From Chalciporus piperatus (lineage: Eukaryota > Basidiomycota > Agaricomycetes > Boletales > Boletaceae), in assembly GCA_038093975.1 (NCBI GenBank), contig JBBPTG010000299.1, positions 1-27,593 on the forward strand: a DNA stretch of 27,593 nucleotides, in the 5' to 3' direction. Position numbers and translations under genes: made by a program. The notes under the pieces are model-generated. The model did not search any database, was not told where the DNA came from, and saw nothing but the letters and a program-made list of their open reading frames with translations. Shown piece after piece: positions 18,572 to 26,093 of the stretch (positions are counted from its first letter, which is position 1; every line of letters begins with the position of its first letter).

Positions 18572-19774
18572 ATGTCGGTTCTCGCCCCAGACTTAGCAGC
18601 TGCCCTAACAGGCATTCTCGGACATCGTGACGCGTCCATACGGGATCTTGGAACGCAGTTGAGACTCGCGTTAGAAACCATGACGGATCAGCTTACCAAC
18701 GCTCAGAGAGTAAATCAAAATCTAAACAATAATGTCTTGCAGCTTGAAGCGCAAGTACAAGCCATTCAAGTGCCTGGTGCAATACCAGCTCCTACGGTCG
18801 GACCTAGCGGACCTAAGCTATCCAAAATCATCAAAGATCCAGGAGATTATGACGGATCTAGAGGAAGGAAGTTCGAAGAATGGTGGACAAGAGTCCGTGC
18901 ATGGATAGACGAAAACAACACCGTGTTAACCGGAATGACGGCGATCAGAGCTATCCTTAGTCGAATGACAGGAGGAGATGCCGCAACTTTCTCACGAGCC
19001 ATGACACATGACATCTTGGAGAATGGAACCACGTATACTTCCGCCGAGTTCCATAAACGAATCACCGATCAATTCCGCTCGGGTAACGAAGTGGAATATC
19101 ACCGCAATCAGATCAAGAATCTGAAACAAGGCAAAATGTCTATGGAGAAATTCCTTACCACGTTCCAGACTCATCGACTTATGGACGATTGGAACGATGC
19201 GCGACACATCGAACTTCTAGAGCTAAACGCAGATCCAGAGATCACACATCGGATTTTAATGGAGAAGGGACGGATCGACAAATATGACACATACGTCGAA
19301 GAGTTACGCCTCCTTGCAGGAAGGAAACAGCTTATCTCCATGATCAAGACAGGAACCGCAGGTGATACCCCGCGATATAAATATACCAACACGGGCACAC
19401 AACCGGGTCGTGGTGCCCCAATGGATATAGGTTCTGCCGAAATCGAAGAAGGAGAAATCGTGGAAGAAGAAGAAGAAACACCATCTGCCGTAAAAGCAAC
19501 CACAAGCAATTTCAAAGAGAAGAAACAAGGAAATTGTTGGAACTGTGGGAAACCGGGACATCCGAAACAGCAATGTTCGGTGCCTAGTACCAAATGCAAG
19601 GGCTGTGGCTGGTCACGAGGCGAACACAAACGTGCCTGCAAACTTCAGAAGAGACAGGTGAGAGAACTGTCTACCGAATCTAACCCTCTTGAAGGCCGTT
19701 CATTCGACGAAATGAAGGCTTACTTCTACGATATGAAAGATATCGAAATGAAGGGAAAAGGCAAAGCGGCCTGA
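18572..19774 (+). CDS. gag: Element 1 Gag
   Basis: 400-residue nucleocapsid precursor starting at the first ATG after the predicted RNA start. Residues 30-60 form a Gln/Asn-rich coiled coil. About 85-240 is the retrotransposon gag fold (EEWWTRVRAWIDENN, RSGNEVEYHRNQIKNLKQG). An acidic stretch EIEEGEIVEEEEE follows, then a CCHC knuckle CWNCGKPGHPKQQC (from residue 322) and a second CKGCGW...HKRAC cluster. A Lys-rich end includes the frameshift site at 19753-19759. It would assemble virus-like particles in the cytoplasm and bind element RNA. Confidence 0.93.
   Translation: MSVLAPDLAAALTGILGHRDASIRDLGTQLRLALETMTDQLTNAQRVNQNLNNNVLQLEAQVQAIQVPGAIPAPTVGPSGPKLSKIIKDPGDYDGSRGRKFEEWWTRVRAWIDENNTVLTGMTAIRAILSRMTGGDAATFSRAMTHDILENGTTYTSAEFHKRITDQFRSGNEVEYHRNQIKNLKQGKMSMEKFLTTFQTHRLMDDWNDARHIELLELNADPEITHRILMEKGRIDKYDTYVEELRLLAGRKQLISMIKTGTAGDTPRYKYTNTGTQPGRGAPMDIGSAEIEEGEIVEEEEETPSAVKATTSNFKEKKQGNCWNCGKPGHPKQQCSVPSTKCKGCGWSRGEHKRACKLQKRQVRELSTESNPLEGRSFDEMKAYFYDMKDIEMKGKGKAA
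19753..19759 (+). promoter_or_regulatory. -1 ribosomal frameshift site (GGGAAAA) of element 1
   Basis: In gag phase the bases read G GGA AAA, a canonical X XXY YYZ heptamer, five codons before the gag stop. The pol frame is -1 relative to gag and has been open since 19693, so a slip here gives Gag-Pol. No ATG occurs in the pol frame before the protease, so independent initiation is unlikely. A downstream pseudoknot was not searched for. Confidence 0.65.
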
Positions 19775-22700
19775 ATGATCTGGGCAAACGGACCGCAACT
19801 AACTCGTTAGGAAAATCTGTAAACTATTCACACAGTCAAACGGGGTCTCATGTTGAACATGAGCTTGGCCTGGACTCTAGTCAGGTGCTTAATTCCGTTT
19901 CCATAATCCGATATCTTTCCGAAAACCCAGGACCACGTTTCATTCGCACGACGGATCGAGAATTGAAGCTATCCACTTCCATTGCCTCGCAACGCCTCCC
20001 GTCTGCTTTCACACGAGCAGACGCACTTCTTGATTCAGGAGCTAACGCCATCTTCGTTGATCGGAGATGGGCTGATAAAATCAAATTACCCCTCGTGCAA
20101 CTCAGACATCCACTTACGGTATACAACGTGGACGGAACGCATAACTCCGCTGGACAGATAACACACTGTGCAGAAATCATTATCCATTTCAACGGACATC
20201 GTGAGAAGGCCATTGCAGAAGTCACTGATCTCGGAAAGAATCAGGTGATACTGGGATACGCATGGCTGAAGCAACACAATCCAGAGATAGATTGGAACAA
20301 AGGAACGGTCCACATGACACGTTGTCCTTGGTCTTGTTCCGTTTTACGAGATAAACCGCCGTTCGCACGTCAACTTGATGATGAAGAACGAAACTCTCTT
20401 CGTCACATCAACGCCGCAAAGAAGGATGTACCGGAACCAAAAACGGAAAAGACTCCGGAAGAACTTGTTCCAAAAGAATATCACAAGTATATTCACCTGT
20501 TCAAGAAAAAGGAATCTGAACGCATGCCAACCCGTAAGCCGTGGGATCATGCAATTGACTTAAAAGACACCTACAAGCCGAAAAAGGGTCGTCTTATCCC
20601 ACTATCTGTCACGGAACAAGAAGAAGTCAGCGCATTCATTGATGACCAGCTCAAGAAAGGATACATTCGTCCTTCCAAATCTGAGCAGACTTCTCCCGTG
20701 TTCTTCGTTCCTAAGAAGGATGGCAAGAAGCGCATGGTTCAAGATTACCGCTATCTGAATGAACACACGGTGAAAAACAATTATCCGTTACCCCTCATTT
20801 CCCAATTGGTTGATAAACTGAAAGGCGCAAAATTATTTACCAAAATGGACTTGCGCTGGGGATACAACAACATCCGCATCAAAGAAGGCGATGAATCTAA
20901 AGCCGCATTCGTGTGCTTCCGTGGCGCCTTCGAACCCTTGGTCATGTACTTCGGATTATGCAATTCTCCTGCGACATTTCAAACCATGATGAACGACATC
21001 TTCTCGGATATGGAAGACGCCGTTGTTGTCTACATTGATGACATCATGATCTTTACCAAATCCGACGATCCTGCTGTCCATACCAAGATAGTCAGAGAAG
21101 TTCTTCGTCGCCTAGAGGAGAATGACCTCTTCGTCAAACCAGAGAAATGTGTCTTCCATACCAAAGAAGTAGAATTCTTGGGAATGACAATTACCCCCGA
21201 AGGAATCAGGATGGATGACGATAAGGTCAAGGCAATCACCGAATGGCCAACTCCGACAAATGTCAGAGGTGTCAGAAGCTTCCTGGGGTTAGCAAACTTC
21301 TATCGCCGCTTCATTCAGGACTACGCTCAAGTGGCTAGACCCTTGAATGACCTTACCAAGAAGGATACGAAATTCGCATGGGAAGATGCGCAGAAGAACG
21401 CCTTCAACACGCTGAAACAGAAGTTCATCACCGCCCCCATACTCGCTTTCCCAGACAATGACAAACGCTTCCGTCTAGAATCGGATGCATCTAATTATGC
21501 CACGGGTGCTGTTCTATCTATAGAACAAGGAGACAAATGGCATCCCGTCGCGTTCTCTTCCCACTCCATGTCACCGGAAGAACGCAACTATCCCATCGCG
21601 GATAAAGAGATGCTAAGCGTTATCAGAAGTCTAGAACAATGGAGACATTATCTGGAAGGTTCCAAGCACGAGTTTGAAATCTGGAATGATCACGCGAACC
21701 TTCAGTTCTTCATGACTCGGCAAGATCTAAATCGTCGCCAAGCACGTTGGTCTCAATATCTTAGTCGATTCAATTTCAAATGGTTACACAAGGCAGGTTC
21801 TCAAATGGGAAAAGCCGATGCCTTATCAAGAAGAGAAGATCACGCAATCGGTATCGAAGCAGATAACAAAGCTGTCCTTGTAATACCTCCGGACAGAATA
21901 GCTGCCACGTCAACTGTTCAACTCTCAACCGATTCCGATCTGATCAAGAACAAAATCAGAAAAGCAACCTTCAAAATACGTGAAACAGAAGTCATGAAAC
22001 TCTGTAAGGAACACGGCATTTGTGAAGAGTCTGATGGAATTCTGATTGACAAGAAAGGAAGACTATACGTTCCTGAAGAAGAAGATCTCCGCATGGAGAT
22101 TATTCGACTTCATCACGACACACCCCTTGCTGGGCATCCCGGATATGAGAAGACAATTGAACTGCTACAGCGCAGTTATGCCTGGCCAGGAATGGCTACG
22201 CTCGTAAAAGACTACGTCTCACGCTGTGACAGATGTGCACGCTTCAAAGGGATAAACTATGCTCCTTCTGGAAAGCTCCGCCCCCTTGAAGTTCCGGATC
22301 TTCCCTGGGAACATATCTCTGCAGATTTCACTACCGACCTGCCACTCTCGAATGGATTCGATTCTATTCTTGTCGTCGTTGACAGATTCTCCAAAGAAGT
22401 CGAATTCATTCCCTGCAATAAGACGGTCACCGCTCTCGACACCGCCCGTCTTTACCTAACCCATGTATGGAAACATCATGGACTTCCTAAAACCATCATA
22501 TCGGATCGAGGTCCGCAATTCGCATCTCAAGTGATGAAAGACATATGCAAACGTCTTGGCATTACGCCCAAACTCTCCACCGCCTTTCATCCCCAAACTG
22601 ATGGACAAACTGAACGTATGAATCGAGATCTACAACAGTATCTCCGTCTATTCACGTCAGAAAAACAAGAAGAATGGACTGATTGGTTGCCAATTGCGCA

Positions 22701-23487
22701 ATTCTCATACAACTCAAAGAAACAAGCTTCTACATCCAAGGCACCTTTCAACGTCACGCACACATATTCTCCAAGAATGGGAATAGAGAATTACACGTCT
22801 AAAGCACCCGCTGCTACAGACTTTGTTGACACGCTTGCCAACACGTTGAAAGAAACCAAGGATAACATAATAGAAGCTCAGAAACGTATGAAGGCACAAG
22901 CTGACAAACACCGTTCTGAATCGCCATCTTACGAGATTGGTCAGAAAGTCTGGTTATCTACAGCTAATCTCCGCCTGGCGCAGAGATCTAAGAAACTTTC
23001 TCCACGATGGCTGGGCCCTTACGAAATCACAACCCTGATTGGACGGAACGCACTACGTCTGAAGCTTCCGCGTACCATGAAAATACACCCCGTCATTAAT
23101 GTTTCACGTGTCAAACCATATAAGGACAGGTTACGGAAGCAAACCGTTGACAAGCCTGGGCCTGTGATTGTGACAGAAGACAGAGATGATGAATATGAGG
23201 TGGACTATATCGTTGATTCTCGTTTACAGGGAAAAACCCTGAAATACCTCGTGCACTGGAAAGGTTATGCGGAATCTGATCGAACATGGGAGCCAAGATC
23301 GAATCTCAAGAATGCACAGGATGCAATAAGGGAATTCAACAAGATACATCCGTCCGCTCCACGATTCCTTCGCATGTCACGGAGTCTGTTCGAGTCACTG
23401 TTCCAGCCGTATGACAACTTAACGAGTCAGGTGGATGATGGACAAATCAATTGGCTGAATACCGTGCCGGATACCGAAAAGGTATAA
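19759..23487 (+). CDS. pol: Element 1 Pol: protease, RT, RNase H, integrase, chromodomain
   Basis: One uninterrupted frame entered by -1 frameshift from gag. Counting from 19885, the aspartic protease has LLDSGAN (D50). RT has the palm motif YIDD at 383-386 (21031). RNase H starts LESDASNYATGAV near 531. The integrase zinc finger starts at HH 743-744 and closes with CDRC. The core DDE is D814 (ADFT), D874 (SDRGPQFAS) and E910 (QTERMNR), 35 residues between the last two. The GPY/F-like segment RWLGPYEI follows. A chromodomain lies at about 1103-1155 (DYIVDSRLQG, YLVHWKGY, TWEPRSNL) and classes it as a chromovirus likely to target modified histone. All catalytic residues are intact. It would act in particles in the cytoplasm and, for integrase, the nucleus. 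Confidence 0.95.
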   Translation, partial: RQSGLNDLGKRTATNSLGKSVNYSHSQTGSHVEHELGLDSSQVLNSVSIIRYLSENPGPRFIRTTDRELKLSTSIASQRLPSAFTRADALLDSGANAIFVDRRWADKIKLPLVQLRHPLTVYNVDGTHNSAGQITHCAEIIIHFNGHREKAIAEVTDLGKNQVILGYAWLKQHNPEIDWNKGTVHMTRCPWSCSVLRDKPPFARQLDDEERNSLRHINAAKKDVPEPKTEKTPEELVPKEYHKYIHLFKKKESERMPTRKPWDHAIDLKDTYKPKKGRLIPLSVTEQEEVSAFIDDQLKKGYIRPSKSEQTSPVFFVPKKDGKKRMVQDYRYLNEHTVKNNYPLPLISQLVDKLKGAKLFTKMDLRWGYNNIRIKEGDESKAAFVCFRGAFEPLVMYFGLCNSPATFQTMMNDIFSDMEDAVVVYIDDIMIFTKSDDPAVHTKIVREVLRRLEENDLFVKPEKCVFHTKEVEFLGMTITPEGIRMDDDKVKAITEWPTPTNVRGVRSFLGLANFYRRFIQDYAQVARPLNDLTKKDTKFAWEDAQKNAFNTLKQKFITAPILAFPDNDKRFRLESDASNYATGAVLSIEQGDKWHPVAFSSHSMSPEERNYPIADKEMLSVIRSLEQWRHYLEGSKHEFEIWNDHANLQFFMTRQDLNRRQARWSQYLSRFNFKWLHKAGSQMGKADALSRREDHAIGIEADNKAVLVIPPDRIAATSTVQLSTDSDLIKNKIRKATFKIRETEVMKLCKEHGICEESDGILIDKKGRLYVPEEEDLRMEIIRLHHDTPLAGHPGYEKTIELLQRSYAWPGMATLVKDYVSRCDRCARFKGINYAPSGKLRPLEVPDLPWEHISADFTTDLPLSNGFDSILVVVDRFSKEVEFIPCNKTVTALDTARLYLTHVWKHHGLPKTIISDRGPQFASQVMKDICKRLGITPKLSTAFHPQTDGQTERMNRDLQQYLRLFTSEKQEEWTDWLPIAQFSYNSKKQASTSKAPFNVTHTYSPRMGIENYTSKAPAATDFVDTLANTLKETKDNIIEAQKRMKAQADKHRSESPSYEIGQKVWLSTANLRLAQRSKKLSPRWLGPYEITTLIGRNALRLKLPRTMKIHPVINVSRVKPYKDRLRKQTVDKPGPVIVTEDRDDEYEVDYIVDSRLQGKTLKYLVHWKGYAESDRTWEPRSNLKNAQDAIREFNKIHPSAPRFLRMSRSLFESLFQPYDNLTSQVDDGQINWLNTVPDTEKV

Positions 23488-23550
23488 GAGACTGATGTTT
23501 GACGGTCTTCACTCTCACGGTCTCTCTTCCACAAACCACCATCATCACCA

Positions 23551-24117
23551 ATGGATCTCAACGACGCCTACGCTTGGGAAAGTGTCCTCCGCGACATTTT
23601 CATTCGAAACTTCACTCGGGATCGAGGCAACTTCGTCCTCTCCCTCCTCTTTGTACTTTTCATCATCTGCAACGGTTGGATTCTCCGCATGCTCATCCCC
23701 TCCCTCCTCGCCTTCATCACCATCATCATCGTCACTATCGCCATTCAATACCTGATGTTCGCGCGGATGATCGTAACTAGACGGTCCACGTCTATCGAAG
23801 TTAACTGGGATTGGACGACAAAGTGGATGAAACTCGTCGTGTGGCACCCCGATTTGAGCAAATGGGACAACGTGGTGGAGGTACAGCAAGAGAATCCTGA
23901 TCAACAGGAATGGCCCACAAATTGGCCAGATCTCGCTCAACCTCCTATTCCCGACCCTGCACTCGTAGGTGCTCCCCACCCTATTCCTGTCGATGAAAAC
24001 GATGGTAACCCATTTGAGCCACCAGTAACCTGGACGAACAATAATCTTCAGGTCGCTGCTGCTCCACCAGCAGATGGAGTACCGTGGATGAATCAAGGTC
24101 CACTCATCGAAATCTGA
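23551..24117 (+). CDS. 3' accessory ORF of element 1: membrane protein
   Basis: 188 residues from ATG 23551, 63 bases after the pol stop, in the place where envelope-like genes sit in some gypsy elements. Two hydrophobic segments (about 28-43 and 48-72; FVLSLLFVLFIICNGW and an Ile-rich helix) are separated by a short basic turn. They are followed by a 110-residue Trp/Pro-rich, acidic domain (DWTTKWMKLVVWHPDLSKW) with no glycosylation-rich ectodomain, furin site or coiled coil. It therefore does not look like a fusion protein. No family recognised. The frame is intact, which in so young an element is weak evidence of use. Confidence 0.7.
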   Translation: MDLNDAYAWESVLRDIFIRNFTRDRGNFVLSLLFVLFIICNGWILRMLIPSLLAFITIIIVTIAIQYLMFARMIVTRRSTSIEVNWDWTTKWMKLVVWHPDLSKWDNVVEVQQENPDQQEWPTNWPDLAQPPIPDPALVGAPHPIPVDENDGNPFEPPVTWTNNNLQVAAAPPADGVPWMNQGPLIEI

Positions 24118-24138
24118 TCGTCTAGGAATACGATCCAT

Positions 24139-24151
24139 AGAGAGGGGGTAG
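24139..24151 (+). other. Element 1 polypurine tract
   Basis: AGAGAGGGGGTAG immediately precedes the 3' LTR at 24152, the position required for plus-strand priming. Confidence 0.8.
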
Positions 24152-24626
24152 TGTTACGAACGCTTCATTCCTTATCCTAATCACCCCTACATTCCATTAC
24201 GCTTACTAGGTTTCTCTTCGTTTCTTGGACTTAGTCGTTTCACTTTCCCTTTTGTTATCTTATCTTATCGTGTCACGTGACTTACTTACATAAGCTAGGT
24301 CTAGACCTTCGCTTACTACTGATGACTCACCACTCACTCGTCAGCATCAGTCAGCATTACTCATCATATGACTCACGCTTACTCATTCCGCAGTAGAGCT
24401 AGTTACGCCATTGGCTAGTAGTCAGTATGAGTCATACCCAGTCACCTACGATAAGGTTTAGTCACAACATGTACAAACATTGACAATAGTATATAAACCC
24501 GGGTCGACAAGCACTGGACTCCCCAGTCTTGTTCTCCTGGAGTTTCCTCATCGAACCTCAGCCAAGTTCATCGGCTCGCTATTGTCTAGTGTGAGTCTTA
24601 GCTCTTAGTTGAGTTGAGTCGTTTCA
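24152..24626 (+). repeat. Element 1 3' LTR
   Basis: Same length as the 5' LTR with one substitution seen by eye. It is followed at once by CCGTC, the second copy of the target duplication, and then by the rest of element 2's LTR. Confidence 0.95.
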
Positions 24627-24631
24627 CCGTC

Positions 24632-24752
24632 CCACTCTTGAACGGACGCTAGGCCTTAACGTGGACATCCCATCGTTAGGCTACCTTTAAAACCCTTGTC
24701 CTTGACTAGGCTTTTGCGTCTACGCTTTGACCTATCCGGTACAAGCGTAACA
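24632..24752 (+). repeat. Element 2 5' LTR, second part
   Basis: Continues the LTR interrupted at 16654, after the duplicated CCGTC. It ends GCGTAACA at 24752, followed two bases later by the PBS. Confidence 0.82.
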
Positions 24753-24754
24753 AA

Positions 24755-24766
24755 AGGTCTAAGTTA
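24755..24766 (+). other. Element 2 primer-binding site
   Basis: AGGTCTAAGTTA starts two bases after the LTR end. It is the exact 12-nt reverse complement of 16587-16598, the predicted 5' end of element 2 RNA, as in element 1. Confidence 0.75.
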
Positions 24767-24791
24767 CCCCTGAAGGCTACCCTCGCTGTAG

Positions 24792-26093
24792 ACCTCCACC
24801 ATTTCCCAACGACCTCGCCTCGACACCTCTCGCTGGGGCCCCCCACGAGAGACCGCTAATCCACAGAACCCCGAATCTTCTGACTCGGGCTCACCTGAAG
24901 AGGAAGATCCCTCTAACCCCTACGACACCTCGGATCTTTACGACGAACCAATCACCACCCAAGAGGAACAAGAAGAAACCCTTCACCTCTCCCACGAATT
25001 TTCCTCAGCTGTAACCATCCCAAGGTCACCAACACCACCGTCGCCAACCCCAATATCCCGAAGAGCTCCACAGTTCCCTGTGTCGCCTGCTCCCCCACGA
25101 ACCCTAGCTTTCCCCACTCCTTCCCTTCCCGCACCCGCATTTGCACCAGGAGCGTATCAGGTACCCCCTACCTTTGTAAACCCCATGTCGTCCTCCAAAC
25201 CCACTGAACTCCGCATCGGAGCCCCAGACGCCTTTGATGGCTCCTTTGAAAAGAGCACTGCTTGGATGAATTCTATCCAATTCTATCTCACTGTCAATGG
25301 TGACGTATACAACACCGACCCCAAGAAGATCGCCTTTGCGCTGTCTTACATGTCCAAAGGATCAGCAGCCACTTGGGCCGCCACCTTCCGCCGCAAAGCC
25401 ATCACCGGCGCCACAGTCACAATGGGAACCTGGGCTCAGTTTATCACTGATTTCGAAACCGCATTCAAACATCACGACACCGTAGGAAACGCCGTCGCCT
25501 GGCTCTCCACCAAGCGAATGAAACCTCTCAAGAATGGAGAGCATTCTCCCTCCCTCCCAGAATTCATTTCAAGTTTCCAGAATCAAGTCGCCTTATCAGG
25601 CATCACCGATAACAATGTCCTAATCGGATACTTTTCCGCAGGGATACCCGTCTCCCTCATGAGACGAGTCAACAGCATGGACACTGTCCCTACCACGATG
25701 GAGGATTGGTACAAACGCACTACCCAGTTCCAGACCCAATGGGAACACGCCAATGAAATCGCAAATCGCAATCGCAACCCTGCTAAGCCATTTCGTCCAT
25801 TCTCCTCCACCAACCACTCTACCCCTGCCCGGGACCCCAATGCCATGGACGTCGACGTCATCCGTATCTCCAAACTCACTCCTGAAGAGCGGAAACACTG
25901 CCAGGAGAAAGGGCTCTGCTTCCGCTGCAGGAAAGCTGGACATCGGTCCAACGCCTGCCCAGAATTCTCCTCGAACCAGAAAACCCCGAAGAAGGTTCAG
26001 AAGGTTGAGGAAGAAATTCCCTCGCTGATCGAGATAGATGATGAGGATGAAACCACCGTTCGTAAAGTAGCCTTTGTCACAAAGGGTTTTTAG
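24792..26093 (+). CDS. gag: Element 2 Gag, with ATG-less N-terminal open extension
   Basis: The first ATG after the predicted RNA start is 25185 and gives a 302-residue Gag. It holds a gag fold from about ELRIGAPDAFDG to EHANEIANRN, an AMDVD linker and a single CCHC knuckle CFRCRKAGHRSNAC near 25918-25959, then an acidic tail ending at TAG 26091-26093. The same frame is open upstream to a stop at 24789-24791. It encodes a protein-like Pro/Ser- and acid-rich segment (SSDSGSPEEEDPSNPYDT) without any Met, similar in composition to the N-termini of other basidiomycete gypsy Gags. That extension may need splicing or a non-AUG start. The conservative start is 25185. Confidence 0.82.
   Translation, partial: TSTISQRPRLDTSRWGPPRETANPQNPESSDSGSPEEEDPSNPYDTSDLYDEPITTQEEQEETLHLSHEFSSAVTIPRSPTPPSPTPISRRAPQFPVSPAPPRTLAFPTPSLPAPAFAPGAYQVPPTFVNPMSSSKPTELRIGAPDAFDGSFEKSTAWMNSIQFYLTVNGDVYNTDPKKIAFALSYMSKGSAATWAATFRRKAITGATVTMGTWAQFITDFETAFKHHDTVGNAVAWLSTKRMKPLKNGEHSPSLPEFISSFQNQVALSGITDNNVLIGYFSAGIPVSLMRRVNSMDTVPTTMEDWYKRTTQFQTQWEHANEIANRNRNPAKPFRPFSSTNHSTPARDPNAMDVDVIRISKLTPEERKHCQEKGLCFRCRKAGHRSNACPEFSSNQKTPKKVQKVEEEIPSLIEIDDEDETTVRKVAFVTKGF
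26084..26090 (+). promoter_or_regulatory. -1 ribosomal frameshift site (GGGTTTT) of element 2
   Basis: G GGT TTT in gag phase lies directly before the gag TAG. The pol frame (-1) opens at 26066 after a stop at 26063. Same class of X XXY YYZ heptamer and same geometry as element 1. Confidence 0.65.

Larger units (their letters stand above)
16655..24626 (+). mobile_element. Complete Ty3/gypsy chromovirus element 1
   Basis: A 7,972-bp element bounded by 475-bp LTRs (16655-17129 and 24152-24626) with TG..CA ends and the 5-bp target duplication CCGTC (16650-16654, 24627-24631). The LTRs differ at one base by my reading (T against C in TTTCA[T/C]TTTCCC), so the insertion is recent. Order: LTR, 2-nt spacer, self-complementary PBS, upstream accessory ORF, gag, pol by -1 frameshift (PR-RT-RNaseH-IN-chromodomain), 3' accessory membrane ORF, polypurine tract, LTR. 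Gag, pol and the 3' ORF are uninterrupted. The element is probably active or very recently so. Confidence 0.96.

Noticed and set aside
23499..23780. Overlapping Ser/Pro/His-rich + strand frames near the 3' accessory ORF
   Set aside because: Low-complexity shadows of the membrane-helix coding region, shorter and less protein-like.
23551..24117. A retroviral-type envelope gene
   Set aside because: The position fits, but there is no signal peptide followed by an ectodomain, cleavage site, fusion peptide or heptad repeats. It is annotated only as a membrane protein.
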